In this document: positions 30,686 through 38,887 of the stretch, piece after piece
How the letters are laid out: each line of letters begins with the position of its first letter
How positions within the stretch are numbered: position 1 is the first letter of the stretch
DNA from: Actinomycetota bacterium
GTDB taxonomy: Bacteria > Actinomycetota > Thermoleophilia > UBA2241
NCBI GenBank assembly: GCA_003157715.1
Contig: PMKK01000029.1
Location: 1 to 43,775 of the forward strand
Length of the DNA stretch: 43,775 bases
Direction of reading: 5' to 3'
Program-made: the position numbers and the translations under genes
The notes under the pieces: generated by a model
The model's input: only the letters and a program-made list of their open reading frames with translations
Databases searched by the model: none
What the model was told of the DNA's origin: nothing

Positions 30686-32092
30686 ATGAGAAGTCGTTGG
30701 GTCGGGCTGGCCTGTGTGGGCCTGGCGGTCGTGCTGTCGGTGGCCGCCACCTCTTCCGCGGCCGCGGCCGCCGGCAGGCCGCATACCCACACGCATCCCC
30801 TGATCGCCACGCACCCCCTGAGCGGCGCGCACCCGGCCGCCACCCGGCCGCTTCTCGGCGGGCACGCGCCGGTCATCACCCCGACGATCTCCTTCAACTG
30901 GTCGGGCTACGACGACTCGACCGACGGTCCCTTCACCAGTGTCACCGCCACCTGGACGCAGCCGAGCGTGCGGTTCGCCGGCACGGCGAGTTTCACCGAC
31001 GCCGCCTTCTGGGTGGGACTCGACGGCGACAACTCGGATACCGTCGAGCAGATCGGCACCGAGGGCTACAGCGAAGGCGCCGTGGGCTACGACGCCTGGT
31101 ATGAGATGTACCCGGCCGCTCCCGTCACCATCGACATGGCCATCCATCCGGGCGACGTGCTGACCGGTACCGTCGCCTGGTCGTCTCCCGCGAGCTTCAC
31201 GCTCACGCTCGTCAACCACACGACGGGCAGATCGTTTTCTGCCGTGCGTGCGATGAGCACCCCGCCGGTACTGGCATCGGCCGAGGTCATCGCCGAGGCG
31301 CCGTCAACGTCCTCCGACGTCGTGCCGCTGGCCGACTTCGGGGCGGTGCGGTTCACCGATTGCGCCCTTGACGGGCAGCCGCTCAGCTCTTTCGATCTGA
31401 ACCGGATCGACATGGCCTCTGACTACTACTCGGACTCAGCCGTGGCGCTTGCCGCGCGCACCCTGGCGCTGGGCGCGGACGGCGCGAGTTTCGCGGTCAC
31501 GACCGACGTGACGCCGCCCACGACCACGGTCTCGGGCGCCGGCCGGTCCTGGCGCGACCAGCCCGTGACGCTGCGGTTCCACGCGACCGATCCTTCGGGC
31601 GGGCAAGGGCTCGACTACACCGAGTACTCGCTGGACGGCGGCACGACCTGGACGCGGGGCGTGGCGGTGACGATCCCGGCGCCGGCCGATCACTCCGGCG
31701 ACGGCGCCCACAAGGTGCTGTACCGCTCCGCCGACAAGGCCGGCAACGTCGAGAAATCACGGAGCGTCACCGTCGGTGTAGATACCCGTGCGCCCACGCC
31801 GGTGGCCGACTGGAAGGCAGTCGCCAGGCGCGGCGGCACGGCCGTCCTGCGCTACCGCATAGCCGATCCGCGCCCCGGTAGTCCAACGGCTACGGTGACG
31901 ATCAGGGTCCGCGACACTCGCGGCCAGCTTGTGAGGAAGGTCGTGCTGGCCGGTCGCCATGTCAACCGAACGCTGGCCTGGCGCTTCGTCAGCACCATGC
32001 CCAGCGGCACGTATCTCTTCGCCGTCTCGGCGACCGACGCCGCCGGTAACCCGCAGACGGCGGTCGCCACCAGCACGCTGGTCGTGCGCTGA
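30686..32092 (+). CDS. Secreted G1-type (glutamic/eqolisin) peptidase with OmpL47-like domain
   Basis: 468 residues. ATG 30686 follows a GGGGGG ribosome site. Signal peptide residues 1-29 (VGLACVGLAVVLSVAATSSA), then a His/Pro/Thr-rich linker. Residues 68-235 match peptidase family G1/A4: NWSGY, VTATWTQPSV, FWVGLDGDNSDTVEQIGT with Q122, YDAWYEMYP, HPGD, and SAEVIAEAPS (E200, E204). Q122 and one of these Glu residues fit the Gln/Glu catalytic dyad. Residues 270-365 are an OmpL47-like Ig fold (TEYSLDGGTTWTRG, LYRSADKAGNVE). The C-terminal 95 residues are a FlgD-like beta domain. Acid-active secreted protease in known family members. Confidence 0.82.
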   Translation: MRSRWVGLACVGLAVVLSVAATSSAAAAAGRPHTHTHPLIATHPLSGAHPAATRPLLGGHAPVITPTISFNWSGYDDSTDGPFTSVTATWTQPSVRFAGTASFTDAAFWVGLDGDNSDTVEQIGTEGYSEGAVGYDAWYEMYPAAPVTIDMAIHPGDVLTGTVAWSSPASFTLTLVNHTTGRSFSAVRAMSTPPVLASAEVIAEAPSTSSDVVPLADFGAVRFTDCALDGQPLSSFDLNRIDMASDYYSDSAVALAARTLALGADGASFAVTTDVTPPTTTVSGAGRSWRDQPVTLRFHATDPSGGQGLDYTEYSLDGGTTWTRGVAVTIPAPADHSGDGAHKVLYRSADKAGNVEKSRSVTVGVDTRAPTPVADWKAVARRGGTAVLRYRIADPRPGSPTATVTIRVRDTRGQLVRKVVLAGRHVNRTLAWRFVSTMPSGTYLFAVSATDAAGNPQTAVATSTLVVR

Positions 32093-32175
32093 TGCGGCGC
32101 GGCTGCGAGGCGCGGATCTTGGCGTCACGTTCAGGCGGTCTGTTTGGTCATGGGTTCGGTCGCGGAGGGTCGGCA

Positions 32176-34956
32176 ATGAAACGCAGCTCAATCATGTTCT
32201 GTGTCGCGATGGCGATGATCGTCATGGCCACACTGGCTCCGCCGGCGCAGGCGCTGGTGGCCGACGGCGCGCAGGGCTGGTTCTGGCAGATGCCGCAACC
32301 TGCCGGAGGCATTCCGGGGCTGAGCGCGCTCGCCTTCCCCGACGCGGGCCACCTCTGGGCGGTCGGCGCCGGTGGGCTCATCCTGCACAGCGGCGACGCG
32401 GGCGCCACCTGGGTCCCGCAATCCCAGCCCACGACCGCCGACCTCTGGTCCGTGAGCTTTCCCGACGACCAGCACGGCTGGGCCTGCGGCGGATCGGCAT
32501 CGGGCACCGCCGGTGTGATCCTCGGCACATCCGACGGCGGCGCCACCTGGCTCGACAAGACGCCGAGCAGCCTCACGGACTCGCTCGTCGATGCGAGCTT
32601 CGTCGATGCGAGCCACGGCTGGATCGGCACGGACGACGGCGACATCCTGAAGACGAGCAACGGCGGCGCCACCTGGACGCACCAGAAGCTGGCCTCGTCG
32701 TACAGGGGCGAAATGGCCGGCTACCGCACCGTCGACTTCGTCGATGCCGAACATGGCTGGGCGGGCGGCATGGCCGGCCGGCTCTGGGCGACGCGGAACG
32801 GCGGCAAGAGCTGGACGAGCCTGCCGGACGGCCTTTCGCGGGACATGCTCGTCACGCAAATCGATTTCGCCGACAGGTCTCACGGCTGGGTCCTGGCGCA
32901 ATCGTGGGACACGGGGGAGTCGCAGGTCCTTTCGACCAGCGACGGCGGCATGCTGTGGCGGACGGTCTCGACCAATGACCCATCGGTGGGCTCCCTCGAC
33001 GTCGTGAGCGCCTCCGACGTCTGGCTGCTGGACGACGCGGATGCCGATCCCTACGTATCGGAGTTCGGTGGAGTCGGCGCGGTCACGCTGCGGCACACGA
33101 CCGACGGTGGGACGCGCTGGCGGAGCTCGTCGGTGGCCTCGCCGGTGGCGGTGAACGCCATCGCCGCCAGCGGTACGACCGTGTGCGCGGTCGGCGAGGG
33201 CATCCTTACCTCGAGCGACGCGGCCGCCACCTGGCGACCGGCGACCTCGGGCCAGCAGTTCCTCTTCACGGGGGCGACGGCCCTTTCGGCGAGCGACATC
33301 TGGGCAGTCGACGCGTCGGGCGCCCTCTTGCACAGCGGCGACGGTCTGCACTGGGTCGAGCAGCCCGACCCGGCGCGCTGGGGGAGCGTGCTCTTCGATC
33401 TCAGCTTTCCCGACCCGAACGACGGCTGGCTCGTGGGAGCGAGCGACGAGTACGGCGACGGCAGTGTGATCCTGCATTCCAGCGACGGCGGCACGAGCTG
33501 GAGTCCGCAGTCGTCAACCCTGTCCGGCGAGCTGGTCGGCGTCGACTTCGTCGACGATTCGAACGGCTGGGCGATCAGCGACGACAACGAGAGTGACGGC
33601 GGCATCGGCGCGCCCCTCACGATCGAGCACACAAGCGACGGTGGCACGACCTGGCTGCCGGAGTACGTGTACGACAACGCCGAGCTGTTCGCGGTCGACT
33701 TCATCAACACGACGACCGGCTGGGTGGCCGGCGACTACGTGCCGTCGGAAAACAGCGACGGGCTCCCTGGGATCTTCGCCTCGACCAACGGCGGCGTCAC
33801 CTGGACCAGGGAGAAGCTGCCCAGCGGCGCGCCCGACATGACGGGACTGCAGTTCCTCGACGGCAGCGACGGCTGGGCGGTCGGCACGAGCTACGACCAG
33901 GACGACGAGTACCCCCAGCAAGGCTGGGTGCTGCACACCACCGACGGCGGCAAGTCATGGGCGCGCCTCGCGGGTCTCGACGACAGCCTCGCCACCACCG
34001 TGCACTTCAGCGACGCCCAGCACGGCTGGCTGGGCGGCCTGAACGGCGTCTATGCCACGACCGACGGCGGGGCGAGCTGGCAGCACGTGGCCGGCGGCGA
34101 CGGCGTGACCGCGATCGCCGGGCTCGATGCGCACCACGCCTGGGCGTTCGGGGCCGGCTTCCTCGTCTCGACCGTCGACGGAAGCGGTGACACGGCCGCT
34201 CCGATGACGCTCGTCGACGACTACGACGCATGGTACGACAGGCCGGCGACCATCAGTCTCTCGCCGAGCGACGTCGGTGCCTCCGGCGTGGGGTCGACCG
34301 CCTACAGCACCGACGGCGGCGCGTCCTGGCGGACCGGCACCAGCGTCGCCGTCGACGCCCCGGCGGACCATGCCAACGACGGGCAGCACACCATCCTGTA
34401 CCGCTCGCTGGACAACGCCGGAAACCAGGAGCAGACCGAGAGCCTGGTGGTCGGCATCGACACGCTCGGCCCGGCCTGCACGGCGACCCGAGCGAGCGTC
34501 GTCGATACGGGCAAGTCCGGCATCCTGTACTTCAAGGCGGCCGACGCCACGAGCGGCGTGGCGCAAGCCACGATCAGTATCGTCGACTCGCGGGGGCGCG
34601 TGGTGCGCAAGATCGTCGAGCGGGCCACCGACTGGGGGGCTCCGCTGCAGCTGCCGTACTACTGGCTCTCCTTCGACTGCACGCTCAAGCCGGGCACGTA
34701 CCGGGTCGAGGTACGGGCGACGGACCAGGCCGGCAACCGGCAGATCGAGGTCGGCCGCAACTCGCTGCGCGTGGTGCGCGGCGGTGCGCCGAAGGTCCAC
34801 CACCCCGCCTGGCCGGCCGGCCTGCCGAGCAGCTCGACGGGCTTCTCCGGGCGGCTGGACCACAGTCCGAGGGCGCAACGGCTATGGACCTCGCTCGGTC
34901 TGCTGCCCGGGGTCTCGCGCCCGCACGATCCGCGGCTGGAGGGCAGCGTGCGCTGA
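32176..34956 (+). CDS. Secreted Asp-box (BNR/YCF48-like) propeller protein with OmpL47-like module
   Basis: 926 residues, ATG 32176 after GGAGGGT. Signal peptide residues 1-28. Residues 40-675 carry about 13 repeats of S-x-D-G-G-x-T/S-W type (AGATW, GGATW twice, GGKSW, GGTSW and others), each followed by a strand with HGW or a variant, indicating one or two beta-propellers. These resemble sialidase Asp boxes and YCF48 repeats, but no glycosidase active site is seen. Then come an OmpL47-like domain (YSTDGGASW, LYRSLDNAGNQE) and a FlgD-like domain. Function is probably binding at the cell surface. Its C-terminal modules match the G1 peptidase directly upstream. Confidence 0.8.
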   Translation: MKRSSIMFCVAMAMIVMATLAPPAQALVADGAQGWFWQMPQPAGGIPGLSALAFPDAGHLWAVGAGGLILHSGDAGATWVPQSQPTTADLWSVSFPDDQHGWACGGSASGTAGVILGTSDGGATWLDKTPSSLTDSLVDASFVDASHGWIGTDDGDILKTSNGGATWTHQKLASSYRGEMAGYRTVDFVDAEHGWAGGMAGRLWATRNGGKSWTSLPDGLSRDMLVTQIDFADRSHGWVLAQSWDTGESQVLSTSDGGMLWRTVSTNDPSVGSLDVVSASDVWLLDDADADPYVSEFGGVGAVTLRHTTDGGTRWRSSSVASPVAVNAIAASGTTVCAVGEGILTSSDAAATWRPATSGQQFLFTGATALSASDIWAVDASGALLHSGDGLHWVEQPDPARWGSVLFDLSFPDPNDGWLVGASDEYGDGSVILHSSDGGTSWSPQSSTLSGELVGVDFVDDSNGWAISDDNESDGGIGAPLTIEHTSDGGTTWLPEYVYDNAELFAVDFINTTTGWVAGDYVPSENSDGLPGIFASTNGGVTWTREKLPSGAPDMTGLQFLDGSDGWAVGTSYDQDDEYPQQGWVLHTTDGGKSWARLAGLDDSLATTVHFSDAQHGWLGGLNGVYATTDGGASWQHVAGGDGVTAIAGLDAHHAWAFGAGFLVSTVDGSGDTAAPMTLVDDYDAWYDRPATISLSPSDVGASGVGSTAYSTDGGASWRTGTSVAVDAPADHANDGQHTILYRSLDNAGNQEQTESLVVGIDTLGPACTATRASVVDTGKSGILYFKAADATSGVAQATISIVDSRGRVVRKIVERATDWGAPLQLPYYWLSFDCTLKPGTYRVEVRATDQAGNRQIEVGRNSLRVVRGGAPKVHHPAWPAGLPSSSTGFSGRLDHSPRAQRLWTSLGLLPGVSRPHDPRLEGSVR

Positions 34957-35017
34957 GAGACGCCCGGCGACCACCCCCCGCGATCCCGGCGCGAGGACGG
35001 ACCGCAGCGGACCACCC

Positions 35018-35563
35018 TCAGGCGTAGTAGCCGGCGAGCTGCACCGTCCAGGCGCCCTTGGGGTCGAGCGCTCTGACCTCGGCGGCAAGCTCGCTCAGGT
35101 GCGCCAGGCAGCGCCCGTAGTCGGCGGGCTCAAAGCTGCCGCGCTGCTCGTCGAAGAGCGCGAGCCAGATGCGCGAGTCGACCGGCGCGTATCTCTTGGG
35201 GTAGCACAATGCCAGGATGGCTGAGGCCACTCCCATGCCGACTCCGGGAAGCAGACGCAGGATGGTCACCCGCGCGGCGAGCTCGAACCCGGCATCCTTG
35301 TCTTTGCAGGAGAAGGCCATCTGGGTGGTGCGCTTGACGCGCTTCTCGGAGTTCGACTCGAGCAGCCGGGCGGCGCGGCTGTACTGGTCGCCCAGCTTCC
35401 AGCGACAGATGCCGAGGAACTCCTCTCGTGACAAGTAGAACGGCACGCGCTTGTCGCGGGCGCGCGCCAGGCGCGTCTTGAGCTTCTCGACCTCGGCCAG
35501 GCCGGGATCGTCCGCGCGTCGCGCGGCGAGGCGTCGATCCTTCAGGTCGGCGGCGGTGATCAT
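35018..35563 (-). CDS. HhH-like (DNA glycosylase-like) protein of unknown function
   Basis: 181 residues. ATG 35561-35563 after GGGAGG; the frame extends further but MITAADLK fits this ribosome site. It contains ILRLLPGVGMGVASAILALCYPKRYAPVDSR, resembling the helix-hairpin-helix and substrate-Asp region of the HhH-GPD superfamily (PGVG...A...L...P...P.D.R). No 4Fe-4S cysteines. Function not assigned; a catalytic glycosylase is possible but not supported. A long palindromic terminator separates it from the next gene upstream. Confidence 0.65.
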   Translation of the reverse strand: MITAADLKDRRLAARRADDPGLAEVEKLKTRLARARDKRVPFYLSREEFLGICRWKLGDQYSRAARLLESNSEKRVKRTTQMAFSCKDKDAGFELAARVTILRLLPGVGMGVASAILALCYPKRYAPVDSRIWLALFDEQRGSFEPADYGRCLAHLSELAAEVRALDPKGAWTVQLAGYYA

Positions 35564-35656
35564 CGTAGGACCTCCCGGCTCGATCGTATGGGCGGCGGCT
35601 GCCACCGGCTGGTGTCAGGGTCCGCGATCCACGTCGTATACCCGCGCGGCCGGGTT

Positions 35657-35696
35657 GGCAAGAGGAGGCGGCCCCGCGGGGCCGCCTCCTCTTGCC
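35657..35696 (-). terminator. 40-bp perfect palindrome, bidirectional terminator
   Basis: 20-bp arms: GGCAAGAGGAGGCGGCCCCG and exact complement with no loop base to spare. It lies downstream of the minus-strand gene at 35755 and upstream of the next minus-strand gene. An effective hairpin in either orientation. Confidence 0.75.
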
Positions 35697-35754
35697 GCCG
35701 AGCCGGCGGCGTGGGGGCCGCTCGTGGATGGTGCTCCCGATGAGGCGCCGCCTG

Positions 35755-36174
35755 CTAGTGCGGCCGGAGGGGGCCCCGCATGGCCGCCATCCGCACCTGC
35801 TCGTAGGTGCGCGCCGTGAGATACCCCGCGTACTCGCGGTCGGCGGTGTCGAACGCCTCGTCGAGGGCGCCGACGCCAGCAGGCGGCAGGCCCTCGTCCT
35901 CGGCGAGCGAGAGGACCTCGACCTGGCTGCCCTGCAGGTCGACGACCGCGTCGATCAGGGCTCCAAACGCGTCGTCGATCCTCCTGGCGGAGGCGCGTTT
36001 CAGCTTGCCGTCGTGTCGCGAGGACTCAGTCAGCACGACGTCCTGGTAGGTGGACTCGGCCTTGCGGACCATCTCGATCCTGGCGGCGTAGTGCCGCAGC
36101 AGGTGGCGCAGCGGCCGCGAGAGTCCCTGTGCACCCGTGGAAACCGCGATCCAGTCTGATTCGTCTACGGACAT
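35755..36174 (-). CDS. Small helical protein of unknown function
   Basis: 139 residues; ATG 36172-36174 (MSVDESDWIAVSTGAQG) with GGGAGG 6 nt upstream. The sequence is mainly helix-forming, rich in Arg, Glu, Leu and Ala, with HDGKLKRASARRIDDAF and LIDAVVDLQGSQVEVLSLAEDEG; no signal peptide or membrane segment. Not recognised. A terminator palindrome follows it. Confidence 0.55.
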   Translation of the reverse strand: MSVDESDWIAVSTGAQGLSRPLRHLLRHYAARIEMVRKAESTYQDVVLTESSRHDGKLKRASARRIDDAFGALIDAVVDLQGSQVEVLSLAEDEGLPPAGVGALDEAFDTADREYAGYLTARTYEQVRMAAMRGPLRPH

Positions 36175-36238
36175 CGCCACCTCCCGTCGGTGGGTCGGGT
36201 GCCTCACAGGGTCGGCGCACCGCCTGTCCCGGCATGTG

Positions 36239-36844
36239 TCACGCCGATCGGTCTTCGCATCGAGTCTGCGAAGTCGTAGTTAGGTTTTCGTGAGCTGGGC
36301 GTGAGAATGGTGTCAAACGTCCGCGGCGCTCGAACGGCATGGCCGGCCTTAGACGCTTGACGAACCGCACCCGGTGCTCGCCCGGGCCGGCATAGTCGCG
36401 CCACACACTCACGCCGTCGATGACGTCGTCGCCTGGGTCGATGTCGAAGTGCTGGGCGGCGTGAAAGGCGATCGAGAGCCGGTTTTGCGGAGACGTGTGG
36501 CTGCGGACCGTGTCACAACCGAGCAGTCCAGCCACCGTGCCGAAGCGCTCGTAGAGGCGCCGGCCAAGACCGAGCCGGCGGTAGTCGGGGTGGACCCCGA
36601 CGAAATGCACGTAGGCTTCGCTGGGTGTCGTCTGGGAAACGAAGCCGAGCAGAAAGCCAAGCAGCTCGTCGTTGCACTCGACGACGAAGCTCGTGGGCCG
36701 GAAGTGGACGAAGAAGACGTGCGAGAGGCGGCCGCTCATCGCGCGGCCGCCCCACCACTGGTCGATCACCGCGGCGACGCGGGCGCGGTCGCGGGGCTCG
36801 ATGGCACGCCACCGTACTTCGTGATCCGGCGTCTCGTGTCCCAT
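36239..36844 (-). CDS. GNAT-family N-acetyltransferase
   Basis: 201 residues, start ATG 36842-36844 after AGGGAGG. Core GNAT features: GFLLGFVSQTTPSEAYVHFVGVHPDYRRLGLGRRLYERF, with the acetyl-CoA loop R-R-x-G-L-G-R-R, and later NRLSIAFHAAQHFDIDPGD. A small extra C-terminal tail (RGRLTPFSRPAHENLTTTSQ) is not part of the fold. Substrate unknown. Confidence 0.88.
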   Translation of the reverse strand: MGHETPDHEVRWRAIEPRDRARVAAVIDQWWGGRAMSGRLSHVFFVHFRPTSFVVECNDELLGFLLGFVSQTTPSEAYVHFVGVHPDYRRLGLGRRLYERFGTVAGLLGCDTVRSHTSPQNRLSIAFHAAQHFDIDPGDDVIDGVSVWRDYAGPGEHRVRFVKRLRPAMPFERRGRLTPFSRPAHENLTTTSQTRCEDRSA

Positions 36845-36996
36845 GCCGGCCGCCTCCCTTCGCTCACAGAACCGTCGGCAGCAGCATGGGGCGCCCTGGT
36901 GAGGATGTCATGAGTGGATTGCATGGTTCGTGTGATCCAGTGGCGGCGGACGCCATCTTCGCGGGCGTTTCTCGCATCTCGGGCAAGCCGGCATGC

Positions 36997-37002
36997 TAGA
37001 GT
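36997..37002 (+). promoter_or_regulatory. Candidate -10 for the small unknown gene
   Basis: TAGAGT, about 48 nt before ATG 37051; no clear -35. Confidence 0.3.
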
Positions 37003-37050
37003 GTCTTTGCCGGCGAGGCTGGTCCCGTCGGGATCGGCAGAGGGGGCGCC

Positions 37051-37437
37051 ATGACACAGTGGTACAAGGACGGAACTCCACTCAGCGACGATGATCTCGC
37101 CGATCTTGCCCTGGGCGACGCGGTCGCTCTCTGCGAGTGCTCCGGTATACCATTTCGTTTCGCGGCGGCGGTCGTTGGTTCGCGACACCGCAATCTGATC
37201 GGTCATCACGGCACGGTCGTGCTGACGCTGCGCCAGGTCGGGGCCCCGGACCCGCGGCGCGCCATCGATCTGGTCGACTACGTCGACGTCAATCGATTCG
37301 ACGCCGCGCCATCCGACGGCGACCATCTGATCCTCGACCAGGCCGGCGAGACCGCGAGCCGCGCGGCGCGGCGGTACGTGGGCCTCGAGCTCTTCCATCG
37401 GGCCCGGGAGCTGGTCGCCGACAGGCAGGTCGCCTGA
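37051..37437 (+). CDS. Unknown protein (128 aa)
   Basis: Start ATG 37051 with AGAGGGGG upstream. Two segments stand out: an N-terminal acidic WYKDGTPLSDDDLADLALGDAVALCE and a beta-like middle (RNLIGHHGTVVLTLRQVG). No signal peptide or membrane helix. The following STAS gene is 190 bp away on the same strand; co-expression is not indicated. Not recognised. Confidence 0.6.
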   Translation: MTQWYKDGTPLSDDDLADLALGDAVALCECSGIPFRFAAAVVGSRHRNLIGHHGTVVLTLRQVGAPDPRRAIDLVDYVDVNRFDAAPSDGDHLILDQAGETASRAARRYVGLELFHRARELVADRQVA

Positions 37438-37628
37438 GACAGGATCCGGCGGCGCCCCGACCGGCGGGCGCCGGCCGACCGCGAAGAAGTCGGCGAGCCC
37501 GTTGTTTGCTCGCCGATCTCTCATCTCGATCTGTCGAAGTGCACACCGGTTTCTCACCTTCACCCTTCATCATGCTTCCACCACCAGCCCGTCCCGGTGG
37601 CGCGCAGGCAGAGCGAGGGAGAGCGAGG

Positions 37629-38129
37629 ATGAAAGCCACCAGCGGCGGCGGCCTACACGATGAGAGCGTCGACGGCGCGCTTGACGAGAGCCGGCGGGAG
37701 TCATCGCCGACGGTCCGGTTCAGCATGGGCATCGTCTGGCCGGAGCAAAAACTCGCGGTCGTCATTCCGCAGGGCGAGATCGATGTCTTCACGGCCCCGC
37801 GCTTCAGGAACGCCGTCGAGCGCTGCCTGAACGACGGCGCCACCGCGCTCGTCATCGACCTCTCATGGGTGTCGTTTCTCGATGCGTCGGGTCTGGCCGT
37901 GGCGGTCTCCGCGGCCCGGCGCCTGGGCGCGCGCCGAACGGCCATCGTCTGCCCGCTGCCGCGCATCGTGCGCGTCTTTCAGATCTGCGGTCTGGACAGC
38001 GTGCTTTCGATCTGCTCATCGCGCGCGGCCGCCCTGCGGCAGTGTCAGGCGGACCCCGCTTCGGGCTTCGCGCGGCGGTCGCCTGAGCCGGCACGGTCAG
38101 CCTGCCCGGCGCCGGTCGTGGGTCCGTAG
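37629..38129 (+). CDS. STAS-domain protein (anti-sigma factor antagonist-like)
   Basis: 166 residues. ATG 37629 follows GAGAGCGAGG and sits 50 residues before the fold; the upstream continuation of the frame is not conserved. STAS core: LAVVIPQGEIDVFTAPRFRNAVERCLNDG, VIDLSWVSFLDASGLAVAVSAARRL, with S87 of the DASGL motif being the phosphorylatable serine of RsbV/SpoIIAA-type proteins. Expected role: release of a sigma factor from an anti-sigma kinase. No kinase is adjacent. The 3' end overlaps the convergent regulator gene by 85 bp. Confidence 0.85.
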   Translation: MKATSGGGLHDESVDGALDESRRESSPTVRFSMGIVWPEQKLAVVIPQGEIDVFTAPRFRNAVERCLNDGATALVIDLSWVSFLDASGLAVAVSAARRLGARRTAIVCPLPRIVRVFQICGLDSVLSICSSRAAALRQCQADPASGFARRSPEPARSACPAPVVGP

Positions 38130-38869
38130 ACGAGTGGATAGGCCTTGACCAGAAGGTCGTCCCAGCTTGCCGCGAAGCGTCTGGCGGTGGCTGGTGAAGG
38201 GATCCCCTTGCGTCCCGCGCGCCAGGCGTCGTAACGAGCGACGCTCGGGTAGCGGCCGAGCTCGCGCCAGGCCGCCGCGACGGCTTCGATCACGTCCTCG
38301 AGTCGGTAGGCCGTGCGCGGACCACCGCCGCGGTTGGTGGGCAGACCGGCCCTGCTGAGCGCCGCTCGCCACCCCCCGAACCTGCGCATGGCGACCTGAG
38401 TCCCCGGCCACGGGCGTCCGTCGAGGTCCCTTCCTCGAGCCCAGTGCCGGTAGGCGTCATGGCCGACCGGCGACGTCAGGTGGAGTGCGGCCTCGCGCAG
38501 CGCCGCGATGAGCTCCTGGTCTGAGTAGCGCGGCTTCGGGCTCCGCCGCGACCGGCGCAGCAGGGCGGCGTCGGGTACGCTGGCGTCGACGAACCTGCGC
38601 ACATGGTGCTCGCGAAGACCGAGCCGACCGGCTACCTCGGTGTCGCTGCGCAGGCGCAGGAACGTCGCGGTGATCTCGCTGTCGCGGCCCCTGATCGCGG
38701 CAAGGTAGCGGCGCTCCCTGACCGGCACAGGGGTGATCCCATAGCTTCTCAGCAACAGCCGGATCCACTCTTTCGACGTACTGAGCTGCCGCCCGATCTC
38801 GCGGCAACTGAGACCCTGCTCGTAGAGGTCCGTGACGCGCACGCGGCGCAAGTCGGCGTCGGAGCTCAT
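38045..38869 (-). CDS. Helix-turn-helix regulator with homing-endonuclease-associated repeats
   Basis: 274 residues. N-terminus is a sigma-like HTH (RVTDLYEQGLSCREIGRQLSTSKEWIRLLL). The middle has a less clear second HTH (TEVAGRLGLREHHVRRF). Residues about 115-180 and 190-250 form two homing-endonuclease-associated repeats (YSDQELIAALREAA...; YRLEDVIEAVAAAW...), each with the pattern G-x-x-P-S/T and W-x-x-A/L. No nuclease domain (HNH or GIY-YIG) is present, so this is probably a DNA-binding regulator. ATG 38867-38869 has no strong ribosome site and lies 18 bp after the glucosaminidase-like stop, suggesting coupling. Confidence 0.68.
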   Translation of the reverse strand: MSSDADLRRVRVTDLYEQGLSCREIGRQLSTSKEWIRLLLRSYGITPVPVRERRYLAAIRGRDSEITATFLRLRSDTEVAGRLGLREHHVRRFVDASVPDAALLRRSRRSPKPRYSDQELIAALREAALHLTSPVGHDAYRHWARGRDLDGRPWPGTQVAMRRFGGWRAALSRAGLPTNRGGGPRTAYRLEDVIEAVAAAWRELGRYPSVARYDAWRAGRKGIPSPATARRFAASWDDLLVKAYPLVYGPTTGAGQADRAGSGDRRAKPEAGSA

Positions 38870-38887
38870 GGCCGGTGGCCTGGTCGG

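Noticed and set aside
37137..37628. Extended N-terminus for the STAS protein
   Set aside because: It overlaps the gene at 37051 in another frame and is Arg-rich; a ribosome-like site precedes ATG 37629.
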